A stretch of DNA of 64,000 nucleotides from the NCBI GenBank assembly GCA_050084985.1, contig JBITNC010000001.1:7440001-7504000 (forward strand), written 5' to 3'. This document shows positions 20,362 through 31,989 of the stretch, one piece after another. This stretch comes from Nageia nagi (Eukaryota; Pinophyta). The translations under genes were made by a program, and so were the position numbers. Within the stretch, counting starts at the first letter, position 1; the number at the start of each line of letters is the position of its first letter. The notes under the pieces are model-generated. The model was not told where the DNA came from and did not search any database. It saw nothing but the letters and a program-made list of their open reading frames with translations.

Positions 20362-23300
20362 AACAAGTCTGGAAAGAAAAGGGGAAACTCAAAAAGGACA
20401 AAGAGTCTTTAATTGTTCAAACTGCATTGAAAGCTCAAGACAAACCTTCCCCGTGGATATTAGACAGCGGATGCTCAAGTCACATGACAGGTGACAAAAA
20501 GAAATTCCAAAAACTACAAGAATATGAAGGTGGGTCAGTTAGATTTGGAAATAATGATGGCGCACAAATTATTGGCAAAGGGTCTGTCAAAATAAATGAC
20601 GGCAACATCAGATCTGAAGAAGTACTGTTTGTTGTGGGACTGAGGCACAACTTGTTAAGCGTCAGTCAAATATGCGATAAAGGACATGATGTTATTTTCA
20701 AAAGCCATGGTTGTGAGATCCGAAGGGCAAACATGGTAGACTGATAGCAGTCGGTACAAGAACCAGCGGAATCTATACACCTTATCAGATGTATCTGAAG
20801 GATCATGTCTATTAGGCAAAGAGAGTGATGATTGGCTATGGCATAAGAGATTGGGACACATCTGTTTTAAAAACTTGATGAATATTTGCTCCAAAAGAGC
20901 GGTAAGAGATATGCCCCGTATTAGCACACCAGTAAATGATATCTGTGATTCATGCCAAAAGGGAAAACAAACACGGACAAAGTTCAAAGTAAAAGAGTAT
21001 CACACAAGAAAACCATTGGAGATTGTTCACACTGACTTATGTGGACCAATGAGAACACAAAGCTTCAATGGAGATAAGTATTTTATTCTATTCATTGATG
21101 ATTATTCAAGAATGACTTGGGTGCAATTCTTGAAACATAAATCTGAAGCTTTTGAAATGTTCAAAGCATTTAAAAACCAAGTAGAAAATCAAATGGAAAG
21201 GAAAATTAAGTGTCTTCGCTCAGACAGGGAGGTGAGTTCACCTCTGATGAGTTTAATGAGTTTTGCATACGACATGGAATAAAAAGGCAATTCTCTGCAG
21301 CCAGAACTCCACAACAAAATGGAGTAGTTGAAGGAAAAATAGAACTGTACAAGAAATGGCTCGAACCATGTTGATAGAAAGCAAGGTCGCTGATAAGTTT
21401 TGGAAAGAAGCAGTGCATACTGCAGTACATATTCAAAATAGATGTATGATGCGACCACATGAGGACAGAACACCATATGAATTATGGTTTGGAAGAAGAG
21501 CTACAGTAAAGCATTTCAGGATCTTTGGCAGTAAATGCTACATCAAAAGAACAGAAGAAAACTTAGGAAAGTTTGAGGACAGATCAGACGAAGGTATCTT
21601 TCTTGGCTATTCTTCGAAGAGCAAAGCGTACAGGTGCTACAATAAAAGGACAAAAACAATTGTTGATAGTGCTGATGTTCGTGTCGATGAGCAAAGAAAT
21701 CTTCCTAAGAGAAATGATGATGAAAATCTTCCTGATTATCAAGATCCAATTGAAGAAGATAAGCAGAAGAAAAACAAATCTAAGCCTGCCGTACAGCAAT
21801 TACAAGGAAAGAAACCAGAAGACTCAAATCCGCCAAGTAACCCAGATAATGATTCAGAGAATGAGGCGGAAGAAGATGAACATTCAAAAACTCCACCAAA
21901 GAGATGGCACAAGGATCATCCACAAGAACAAATTATCGGTGAGTTTCAGACAGGCATTCAAACTCGCAGAGGGGTCTCACACACCTACTCTCTCCTGTCC
22001 AGCATAGAGCCCAAGAATGTCTCAGAAGCCAGCCAAGATGAAAGCTGGATGAGAGCAATGGAGGAAGAACTCACTCAGATTGAAAAGAATGAAACATGGG
22101 AACTCGTTCCCAGACCAGCCAACAAGAATGTGATTGGCACAAAGTGGGTCTTTCGTAATAAGATAAATGAAGAAGGGAAAGTGGTTCGAAATAAAGCTAG
22201 ACTTGTTTGCAAGGGATATGCTCAAGTTGAAGGATTGATTTTGAAGAAACCTTTGCACCAGTGGCCAGATTAGAAGCCATTCGCATGTTTTTAGCCTTTG
22301 CAGTGTATAAAAACTTTACAGTGTATCAAATGGATGTAAAATCAGCCTTTCTAAATGGCAAAATTGAAGAAGAAGTCTATGTTGAACAGCCAGATGGTTT
22401 CCAATTGGGAGAGAATCCTAATCTGGTATGCAAGCTAAAGAAGGCTCTGTATGGTTTGAAACAGGCACCCCGAGCATGGTACTCCAGACTTGATGCATAC
22501 CTTCAGCAGCAGGGCTTTAGAAAAGGAAGGGTAGACAGCAATTTATACATTAAATCAGATAAAGGAAATCAGCTAATAGTTGTTGTCTATGTGGATGATA
22601 TAATTTTTGGGGAAGCAAGAATGAGCTGTGTAAAAATCTTGCTGACAACATGCAAACAGAATTTGAAATGTCCATGATAGGTGAGCTTGCATTCTTTCTT
22701 GGCCTGCAAATCAATCAGTTGAAGAATGGCATGTTCATTTCTCAAACCAAATATGTTAAGGAGATGCTGAAGAAGTTCACTATGGAAGACTGTAAGCCTG
22801 TGAGCACTCCTATGACAACAGGCTGCAAATTAAGCAAAATGACAAAGCACCAACAGTAGATCAAACACAGTACAGGTCTATGATAGGAAGTTTGTTATAT
22901 TTGACAGCTACTAGACCAGACATTCTTCAAGCTGTATGTATGGTTGCTCGATTTCAAGAAAATCCCAAAGAGACCCATGTTACTGCAGTAAAGAGAATTT
23001 TCAGATACCTCAAAGGAACAGTAGAATATGGCTTATGGTATCCCAGAGGAAAGAACTTTACACTTACTGCTTTTTCAGATGCAGACTGGGCAGGATTGCT
23101 GGATGATAGGAAGAGCACCAGCGGAGGAGCATTTTATTTGGGTAATAATCTTGTCAGCTGGCACAGTAAAAAGCAAGACTCTGTATCCCTATCTACAGCA
23201 GAAGCAGAGTATATAGCAGCTACTTCTTGCTGCACACAGCTTCTATGGATGAAGCAGATGCTCAACGATTTGGTATACAGATTAATGAGCCCATAACAAT

Positions 23301-23537
23301 CAGTGTGATAACAAAAGTGCAATCAATATTTCCAAAAATCCCGTTATGCACTCACGCACAAAGCATATTGCAATCAGATATCACTTTCTCAAAGAAAAAG
23401 TGGCGCAAGGAGAAGTACAGTTAGATTTTGTCCCAACTACAGAGCAAGTAGCCGACATTTTTACGAAGCCTTTGTCCAAGGACGTCTTCGAATATCTTCG
23501 AACCAAGCTAGGAGTTGTTATCTTGCCCAAGCATTAG
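20343..23537 (+). pseudogene. pol: Element E pol
   Basis: Complete Copia pol domain set. The protease has ILDSGCSSHMTG (Asp near 20463). The pre-integrase has WHKRLGH and CDSCQKGK; the integrase has HTDLCGPM, FIDDYSRMTW and the second-Asp block near 21220. RT (22030-22860) has [35 protein letters not shown] and YVDD at 22588-22599. RNase H (22960-23340) has FSDADWAG, DDRKSTSG and STAEAEY, and the tail has VADIFTKPLS. All catalytic motifs are intact. The frame breaks near 20740, 20771, 21227, 21330, 22233, 22612, 22846, 23270 and 23306; every one fits net loss of one base (mod 3), and I see no stop created by substitution. The pol frame is entered around 20343, overlapping the gag end. Confidence 0.9.
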
Positions 23538-23561
23538 CTAGCTCTGAACGTTGCCTTCTCA

Positions 23562-23748
23562 GGGGGAGTACTTATTTTTCTTTCCTATATTCTGTGTCTA
23601 CTCCTAGTTTCCTGAGAATGTCGTGTATGGACTCAGGGGGAGTCTGTAAATGCCCTTTGTTATTGTTGACAAAGGGGGAGAAGTGTCCTGAATTTGGTAT
23701 CTGATCAAGTGGTGTTAATGGTGTTGCCAACAATTCCAAAGGGGGAGA
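23562..23748 (+). other. Multiple polypurine tracts
   Basis: Four GGGGGAG tracts at 23562-23568, 23636-23642, 23674-23680 and 23741-23747; the last (CCAAAGGGGGAGA) abuts the LTR and is the likely plus-strand primer. Repeated tracts of this kind before the 3' LTR are a described Sirevirus feature. Confidence 0.85.
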
Positions 23749-23749
23749 T

Positions 23750-25765
23750 TGTTGAGTATGTGTGATTGAGAAGTGTGATTGTAATTGTTGTCAACAAGAT
23801 ATTGATCGGGTTCCGGAGGATTAACTAAGTTCCGGAAGTGAAGCGAGACTGTTTGATCGGGTTCCGGAGGTCTAACTGTGTTCCGAAAGAGAAGTGTGAT
23901 TGGTTGACCGAGTTCCGGAAGAAATGACGTCAGCGATTTCGAGCTTTCACTCAAACCGGAGTCCAGAAGTGATGAGGTCAGCAAGGAGCGATCAAAGAGC
24001 CGGAGCCAAGAGAGTAAAACATTCCGGAAGCAAATGATGACATCATAAGGAAAGAGTTATACTCTGTTTCCGGAGTCCGGAAGTGATGACATCATGGTGC
24101 AAGTGTTCAAAGGTCCGGAGATAAAGGTCCGGAGATAAAGGTCCGGAGACAAAAGTCCGGAGGTCAAGATCCGGAGATAAACGTCCGGAGATAAAAATCC
24201 GGAGATACACGTCTGAAGATAAAAGTCCGGAAATGATGACATCATAAGGAAAGAGTTATACTCTGTTTCCGGAGTCCGGAAGTGATGACATCATGGTGCA
24301 AGTGTTCAAAGGTCCGGAGATAAAGGTCCGGAGATAAAGGTCCGGAGACAAAAGTCTGGAGGTCAAGATCCGGAGATAAACGTCCGAAGATAAAAATCCG
24401 GAGATACACATCTGAAGATAAAAGTCCAGAAATGATGACGTCATGCGAAAAGCGTTATACTCTATTTCCGGAGTCCGGAGGATGATGACATCACGATGTA
24501 TACAGAAAACATCCGGTAAGCTAGGAAAGAGTCCGGAATAATCAGAAATACCATTATGAAGGAGAGAAGAGTCCGGAATCGTAAGAAATACCATAATGAA
24601 GAATAAAAGAGTCCGAATTAGCTGAAATCCATGGAGAAAGAAGTATACCTGTCTAAACAACTCTGTTTGAGAAATGAAAGCGTTCGTCAGTTACAAACAA
24701 GGATTCTGTTGATAACGTATAATGACAGGAACAGTTTCTAGGAGTGTTCTTGATGTGTAACGGTTAAGTACAGGAATAATGTGAAAAATGGATGTAAGAA
24801 AAGGAGCAGAGAGTTGCAGTGTGAACAGTGTGAAAATGGCAAGAAGTTATGAGTGCACAGCTCGAGGAGAGAAGTAGCTGAGATTGCACAGCTGGAGGAC
24901 AATGTAAGTTATGATTGCACAGCTCGAGGAGAAAGGAAGTAATGAGTGCACAGCTCGAGGAAAGTGGTAGTTGCGGTTTCACAGCTCAAGGAGAAGTGAA
25001 GCAGGTAATGGGATATGCAGATATAAGAGTTGGTTTCTAGGTGTAAAATGAGTGGGATGAAAAGGGTGAATTGAGGCAAAGTGTGGGTGGAGTATGTGAT
25101 GAGAAGAGAAGGGAGTGAAGTGTGTGCGAAGTGTGTGCAGAGTGTGTGAAAAGAAGTGCGAAAAGTAAAGCATGAAAATGCAGGTAATCGCACGAATGTG
25201 GTGAGCAGAGAAGTGAGTAAAAGCAAGTGCTGTGTGTAAAGTGAAATATCCGAAGTGTATGAAGTGAGCATTAGAGCTAGACCATTGAGGGTCTTCTAGA
25301 ACAGAATCTTTTCTCCATTTGAATGTTCTATCAAGTTGGTGCTTGATAGCTGGAGTTGGTGCTCCAAGCAGTTGGTGCTGCTAATTCTAAAGTGGTAGTT
25401 GGTGCTACCCTTCACAGTTGGTGCTGTGGATTTGAGAGCTGGAGTGGATTTGAGAGCTGGAGTTGGTGCTCCAAGCAGTAGGTGCTGCTATTCTCAAAGT
25501 GGTAGTTGGTGCTACCCTTCACAGTTGGTGCTGTGAATCTGTAAGCTTTCTTTAATGGCTGGATTTGGATTGGTGTCCAAGCAGTCATTTTCGGGGATGT
25601 AGCCAAACTGGTGAACCTCGTTACATCTGGTGTTGTGTGATGTACTGGTGTGCTTGCTCATTTTCTCTAGCTTTTAATTTGTCATTATTAAAGAAGATTG
25701 GATAGTGATAATTTTTATATACACTGATTCACCCCCCCCCTCTCAGTGTCACTCGAAGAACAACA
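23750..25765 (+). repeat. Element E 3' LTR
   Basis: 2,016 bp, nearly identical to 16766-18782 (two substitutions, three 1-bp indels seen). It ends CAACA, followed by the TATTC duplication. Confidence 0.95.
25328..25537 (+). repeat. Hairpin array, 3' LTR copy
   Basis: Identical to 18346-18555, displaced by 6,982 bp. The same nine TTGGTG/TAGGTG loops and stems are present. Confidence 0.9.
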
Positions 25766-25770
25766 TATTC

Positions 25771-26110
25771 ATCTATTTTTAAGGTCATCCATAGCTTTGC
25801 AAAATTCCATTATATGATGCCCAAAATCCTTAACCATTATACCCCCAAAACTATATCACATCCCCAAGTGGTAAAGCATACATGTCACTTTTCAAAGTAT
25901 AGTGTTCCATGCTTAGTTTGACATTATGCCAACCATAATCTCAAAATTATTTGTAGGGTGGATGTAATAGTTAGCAACCTTATCCACTTGTGGATCAATG
26001 AAATTATGAGTACTTATTGAATCCAACAATATTATGAGAGGGCACTTTTTAAAGAATCCTTTGACCTTCATAGTTTGAGGGGTGGTAATTCCTACCAATG
26101 CATTGTAAGA
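25771..26110 (-). pseudogene. pol: Element D protease
   Basis: Minus-strand retropepsin remnant: MKVKGFFKKCPLIILLDSI, then STHNFIDPQV. This matches the Gypsy LIDSGSTHNFI active-site block, with DSG changed to DSI here. E is inserted just downstream, in the linker to RT. Confidence 0.7.
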
Positions 26111-26119
26111 GATAACTAG

Positions 26120-27160
26120 GGCCTCCTCATTTAGAATTTCTTTGTAGCCTCTTCAAGTGCACTCTCATATTCCTCCTCACTAGGAGCATTAGCATCAAGC
26201 AAATATAATTTTTGTTATGCATAATGATGATCATGAATAAATTTCTCATCACAATTATAGCACAAGCCTTTCTTTTGATGCTCTTCCATTTCATCCCATG
26301 TCAACTTCTTAGTTTGCATTATGTGCTTCAATGATGTGGCACTTATGTTATTAGAGGAATGGGTAATATTATGTATTTTGGTGAATGGAGGTCTTGCATT
26401 TCAATGATGAGCATTGGTTTTATATTTAATGAGCTTTGCCAAGGTAATAGAATCCATCATAGTTTTGGGATTAAACATTTTGACCTTAGGTTTAATCTCT
26501 TCCTTTAAGCCACTGATAAAATAACTTGTGAAAAATGCATCATCCAACCTCTCTATGTGATTTGCCAATTTCTCAAACTAATTTTGGTATTCCTTGATTT
26601 TTGTAGTTTGATGTAACTTGGTCAATGCCCTTATGAAATATTCATAGTCACTAGGACCAAAACGGATCAATAATTGCTAAGTGAATTCATCCCATGAAGG
26701 AGCAAGATACATTTTGGAGTACAACTAGTACCATTGGAGAGCCTCATGGTCCAAATGAAAAGATGCCATATGCACCTTCAAATCCTTTGATATTTGGTTT
26801 AATGTGAAATACTATCCAACTTTGTAAATCCATCCATTGGGATTATCTCCATCAAATTGAGGAAAGTTTAATTTGGTTTTGCAGGCAAGAATGAACCCAC
26901 CTTGTTGGCTTTAAAAATTATGATGATACCTAACTTCCCTAATTGTTGTGAACTAGATGCATTATTAGTATTACTGAGACTTAGTTGAACACTATCACAT
27001 TTACTATCAAGGGTTTGTATTTATGTATGTATTTGTTGAATTTCTACTTTGAATGTACTGGTAAGTGTATCTACCATTTGTTGGATCATAGTTTGAAATG
27101 TCATCATGGTAGGATTAGCTTGTGCTGCTATTTGGGATCTTATTTTAGGTTTCATTTGTA
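26120..27160 (-). pseudogene. gag: Element D gag
   Basis: Minus-strand chromovirus-type Gag, heavily broken. Readable pieces across frames include a GWIYKV-like block near 26830, HLDHEALQWYQ near 26740, a KLHQTTKI..YQ.QFEKLA-type block near 26600 and a zinc knuckle remnant CYNCDEKF.HDH near 26222-26270. The N-terminal part near 27060-27110 reads MTFQTMIQQMVDTLTSTFKV. From about 27160 to 27910 (the leader) I see no coding sequence. Confidence 0.65.
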
Positions 27161-27910
27161 AAAAATGCTATTTCTAAAATGATATTTTTGGAAACTACTA
27201 TTTTTATAAGTGCCTTAAAAAGTGTATGATTGTAATATATCAAAAAGATCAGCTCAAAAATATGATTGTAATAGGCTATGTCTATTGATGATGATTTTTG
27301 GACCCTAGACTCATTTTTGTTTTTACATCTATGGGTCTATCTGCTTTTGTTAAAAATTGCTAAAATGGAATAGATTTTTAGTTATTTTTCTCTAAAGTTT
27401 TTGTTGCCTTTGAACTGCTATTTTTGGTGGCTTTAAAAAAATTACCTATCATAAATTTTGCTTCCCAAATCAAGGTTTTTTGTGTGAAGGAATGAATCTA
27501 GGGTAAGGACTATCTACTCTATAGGCTTGTCTAAACACCACTCCTAGCAAACATTTTCAAGGAAAGAGGCTACAAAGATGGCTTCTATGACAAGTAACTT
27601 TCCAATGTTACTTGCTGGTGCATTATAGTTTACAGATAGTCGACACAGCTTCCTACCTAGTTTTTGTTTATAGCCTATATAGTCTCTGGTATACCTTTTG
27701 ATATGTGGAGTCCAATTTTATGTAGGGTTTTATCTAAGGCTTGGGTATTGGTGTAGAGTTTTTTGCACCTAACTTTACACACAACTTTATGGGAAAGTGT
27801 GCTTAGCCAAAAATGATAGATCCTCCTGGATATTTGAAAACCCCCAGTATAGGGTTTCTAGCCTTAACCTCTAATTTTTTATTTTATTTTCCTACAACAG
27901 AATGGCCTAG
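27161..27910 (-). other. Element D leader region
   Basis: Untranslated-looking sequence between the D 5' LTR and gag. No clear reading frame or repeat was seen. Confidence 0.4.
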
Positions 27911-27916
27911 GAAAGA

Positions 27917-27928
27917 GCTCTAATACCA
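27917..27928 (-). other. Element D primer-binding site
   Basis: On the minus strand TGGTATTAGAGC, two bases after the LTR end; one change from the initiator tRNA-Met complement. Confidence 0.85.
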
Positions 27929-27930
27929 GA

Positions 27931-28340
27931 TGTTACAATGCTACCATTATGAAAAAGATAAATATTGTATAAATGAAATGAATATTGACTTGAATAGGAA
28001 AATAACAACTATCTATTGGAAAATAACAGAGCATGAAGTGGTAAATAGAACATAAAATAGCATCAAATAATAGATAAGGATAGGATTTTAATAAATAGTA
28101 ATAGATCATAGGCCTCTTTGAGGGGGCTACCTCTTTACAACTCCAAAGGAAAAAAATAATGTTCAAGATGTCTTTCTCCACATATTTCCATCTATTTATT
28201 ATAAACTAACCTTAACTCTAATAGTAATGCAAAATTGGGCCCCGCCCTTACAATCACAATATTATGGTTTACAATATAGGATGACCATTTAATAAAATAC
28301 TAATAGTAACACTAAAATGTTATGATGTGAGATCCTAACA
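27931..28340 (-). repeat. Element D 5' LTR
   Basis: 410 bp, pairs with 13373-13773. The TAGTA duplication follows at 28341-28345. Confidence 0.88.
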
Positions 28341-28345
28341 TAGTA

Positions 28346-28989
28346 AGAGAAAATACCTTATGATAATTTCAGCTCCACAGCTTGCTTGAAATTAAAATAG
28401 TTAAGAATATCCCTAGATCTTAGTTCAATAAATAGAGTTAAAGTGTTTATCCTATCAGCCTAATAGTAAAAACAAATACTGATTTACTTGTATTGGTCTT
28501 CACTATGAATCATATGTCTTACTGTAATGCTTAAAAAACTTACAATATATTATCACAATCACATGCAATACTAGTTTACTAATTAACTAGTAAAAAAACA
28601 CATGATGCAATACTAGTTTACTGATTAACTAGTAAAAAAACATTCATATATGAAAATAATAATATTATAATGAAAACATAAGAGCAATCAAATCTTCTTT
28701 ATTAATCTTCAATCTTCAAAAATATAGCAGTTCTTTGCAACATTGAGAGAGAGATTTCATAATAACCTCACCTCCCTTTTATAAGATCAAGAGAGGAGGA
28801 AAAACCTAATTGTTCATCCATCTATTTTAGTTACAAAAATGTCTCCAAAATTTTAGGAGACTCTTTCAATTCCATATCTAACCAAAAAGTGAAAACTAAA
28901 CAAAAATTGACATATTCTAAATCCTTTCAATTCTCCATGTATCTTCTTATACTATCAACTATGCCATGTGTCCTTTTTTGGTGAAAATG
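28346..28989. other. Spacer with a duplicated palindrome
   Basis: No gene seen. Two 36-bp copies at 28565-28600 and 28607-28642 (period 42) each contain the inverted repeat ACTAGTT..AACTAGT. The rest is AT-rich; a TTTTATAAGATC TATA-like motif lies near 28777. Confidence 0.5.
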
Positions 28990-29808
28990 TGGAATGGGAC
29001 TTTCAATAAGTCCAATAATTTTTTTTTCCATTTTTTCAAATTAACCCTATCCAAGGGGTGAAATATGGGTGATACCATCAACTTTTTTTCTTCCAATGAA
29101 AATGTGGAATGAGACTTTCTATAAGTCCAATTCCTCCAATTACCCTATCCAAGGGATGAGACATGGATGAAACTCTAATTCAATTAGTCTTTAGTGAACC
29201 TACCAATTTCTTCTATATATCCTTCCCCATTAATTGGACCAATTTACACATATGCAACTTCATATTATTATCATCTATAATTATTTCATCATATAACTTT
29301 TGAATTTTATCCATGAAGTCACATAATCTTAGTTAAAAAATTACCAATGCATCATATGATCAAATAAGACTTTGATCCTAAGTAGCTTTAAGATCATTGG
29401 TCAATAATTGAGCCTCTATATTTCATATGAAACTAGCCTACAATTACATTTTTTCCACAAGTGTATCAAATAATTGAACACTCACGGTGTACAAGATGAT
29501 CTTCAACTTCTTGTATACAACTCCAAATTTGATCAACATACCCTTATAGTTTTCTTCAACTATTGGGAAATACTCGAGATAGAAATAGAATTTGTTGTAT
29601 ATTCTCATTTAGTTAATTGCTATTTGGCCCCACTACTTTTTCAATCTTATACCAAATTGAACATTAGCTTCCTAAATCTCCTTCAATATTGCTATGATCT
29701 TCTCCATATCTTTTAATTCTTTTTAGATGTATAAAAATTATGTAAACATGTCATAGGTATTGTCCAAGATGTTGAGTAGTTGGGAAATGAGAGATTGGAT
29801 CTTCCTAG
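28990..29808 (-). pseudogene. Unidentified coiled-coil coding remnant, 3' part
   Basis: Minus-strand sequence that stays in one frame for about 270 codons with scattered stops. It reads RKIQSLISQLLNILDN, KELKDMEKIIAILKE and GMLIKFGVVYKKLKIIL, then LCDFMDKIQKLYDEIII and KLHMCKLVQLMGKDI. The charge pattern and heptad-like leucines suggest a coiled coil. It continues a similar segment at 42798-42990; element F lies between them. A 116-bp tandem duplication (GAAAATGTGGAATG at 28982 and 29098) overlaps its end. The composition recalls the coiled-coil end of the extra 3' region of elements F and H, so it may be the same kind of region from another element. I do not recognise a family. Confidence 0.5.
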
Positions 29809-31377
29809 TGTTGATGGAAATCAAGTAATATATATGCTCTTAGAAAATTCAACTAAAGTATATCATGAATAGGCTAACATAGTAACCTAATCTTTGAAGT
29901 AGGCCAGTTCCTTATCCATTAGGTGTAGATGAAAAGAGCAAATAACAAGAAAGAAATGAAAGAGGGTAGAGTGCAAGAAATAAAACAAAAGGGATACAGA
30001 GAAAGAGTAAAGCAAATGGGTAGATCACTAGTTTAGTGCAAGCTTTCACATAGCATGAAACCTTGGCAAGAATCTAGAGTAGTAGCCACAATGTAAGCTT
30101 TCATTCTCTAAATTATTCTTTAGCTTAACTCTTCCATATAAGCAAACATAGTTATACCAACAACTCATTGTTATCATTAAAGAAATATTCATTACTTGCC
30201 ATAATATTACCAAATCAAGAATAATAACACCAAGTGTTGGATAAGAAAGGTCAATATGGCATTGTATAATTGATAGAACAAAAGGTCTTTAAAAATAAAT
30301 ACAAGGGGAAATACTAGGGATTTCAACCCCTTTTCTTTGTATTCAACTAAATTTATACTAGGCTAGAGTAGTTACAGAATGATTGAAACAAAATATTACC
30401 AAATGGCCCAAATATTCTAGCCTTATTTTAATAAATAGCTAATTATCTCTACCACATTGCATTTTATTTCTAAAAATTGAAAATTCTAAAACTATAACTA
30501 CCTCTAAATTATGATGAGCATTTTTCTCAAGTGCTATTCGAACCTGTATTACAATTACAAAAGGTTTTCTAATTCAATAATGATTTCAAAGATTCTTCAT
30601 CTTCTAGTGGTTATTTAAAATCCTTCTCAATCTTCAACACATGTTTTGGAGTTCTTTGGTGAAGTTTTGCTTGGGAAAAGATTCCTTTTGTTGCATATAA
30701 CATCATCAATCTTTAAACTCTAGTTTTGAAATTTCTTTTATTTTTGTTGATGTCACTTTCTTTTTGCACCTTTGTAAGGTGAAGTAAGTAACTCTAGGAG
30801 ATCTTAGTCTTAGTTGTGATGTCATCCTTCTCTATATCCATTCTTTTTTCCAAAATGGGTTTTGCTTTACTTTGTTAACATTACATCCTTTCATGCTCCA
30901 GAACATCTGACTCAACTACTATGAAACTTCTAGCATTACTTGCTAACATCACTACTCCCATAGTCTAGTTTTAAATGAGCCTTTACTCTACTAACATCAT
31001 TTCTTTTTATGTCTTGGAACACTTAGCCATCATGGAACTTTTAGCATTACCTGCTAATATCACTACTCCTAGGGTTCAATTTTATATGAGCCTCTAATTT
31101 GTAGACATCACTTCCTTTTATGTCCTAAAACACCTAACTTAGTCACCATGGAACTTTTAGCATTACTTGCTAACATCATTACTCTTGAGGTCTAGTTTTA
31201 GATGAAAATAATATTTGCCTATACTTTGCTGACATCATGTCAAACAATTGCTATAATAGTGCATTTTCTCATCAAAACTATTTGAAAGCTTACTAAAACA
31301 TGCTTCTTTTAGACAAATAAGAACAATACATGTCAGGAATCCACTAGGGTGTTAGGCTATGTATATATGCATATACA
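29809..31377 (-). repeat. Element F 3' LTR
   Basis: About 1.57 kb. It contains three copies of a ~115-bp unit (TAGCATTAC anchors at 30931, 31042, 31158) and TGATGTCA/TGACATCA octamers at 30748, 30817 and 31230. Its right end is GCATATACA, as in the 5' LTR. Confidence 0.82.
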
Positions 31378-31989
31378 TTTTGGTGACATATGTGGGAAAA
31401 TGTTTCCTTTCATATAAGACATTTTCAGATCTAGCATAAAAATTTGAAAAGGAAGAGGGACCAAGCTTCAATTCTATAAAATTAAGAACTACTAAACTTT
31501 TCCCCAATTCACATGTATTTTCGAGAAGTCTTTTAACCTTGATTGAGCTAAAGCTATAGTGTTCAAAAATTCATAAGATACTTGCCCATGTTTTTGCAAT
31601 AATTACCATAAACTAACACCAACCTATGCCCAAGAATCAAAGAGTTTTAACAAATTTACCTATAAAAAGAAGATAGCAGTGCTTCCACATCATTAGCCTA
31701 CTTACAAATTTTCTAAATATTTTCTAAGAATTTTTATTCTAGGATTAATGAGTCATCAATCCTTCGTAATTTTGGGACTCCTAATGTGGCTAATTTTTGC
31801 AACTCTATCTTTAGAGTCACTTTTCCTTACACTTGATTCAACACACTATTTTTTATCTCTTGATAGACCCAATTTCCTCATATTGGGTAATTGATTTTTG
31901 CCATGAGGTCAAATCAATCCCCAATATTTAGGGCTTGTAAACCTTCATTGGAAATTTCATTTAGTTTCTTATTTACTTTCTTGGCTTCC
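31378..31989 (-). other. Element F region before the 3' LTR
   Basis: Between the extra coding region and the 3' LTR. No clear frame; purine-rich sequence on the minus strand precedes the LTR. Confidence 0.4.

Larger units (their letters stand above)
16766..25765 (+). mobile_element. Young Copia element E, Sirevirus-like
   Basis: Exactly 9,000 bp, flanked by a perfect TATTC duplication (16761-16765, 25766-25770). LTRs of 2,017 and 2,016 bp begin TGTTG and end CAACA. By eye they differ by two substitutions and three single-base indels, so insertion was recent. The primer-binding site matches initiator tRNA-Met. The gag has three CCHC knuckles and a long coiled-coil part, four GGGGGAG tracts precede the 3' LTR, and the U3 carries CGG-rich palindromes. 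Long LTRs, multiple polypurine tracts and LTR palindromes are features described for Sireviruses; the lineage call is inference. It is richer in G+C than the older elements around it. Confidence 0.95.
13373..28340 (-). mobile_element. Gypsy chromovirus-type element D, split by E
   Basis: A Ty3/Gypsy element of about 6 kb, expanded to 15 kb by nested element E. LTRs (401 and 410 bp) lie at 13373-13773 and 27931-28340. The 5-bp duplication TAGTA is perfect at 13368-13372 and 28341-28345. On the minus strand the order is LTR, primer-binding site, gag with zinc knuckle, protease, [E], RT, RNase H, integrase, a chromodomain-like tail, polypurine tract, LTR. A third copy of this LTR is the solo LTR at 56874-57274. 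Confidence 0.9.
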
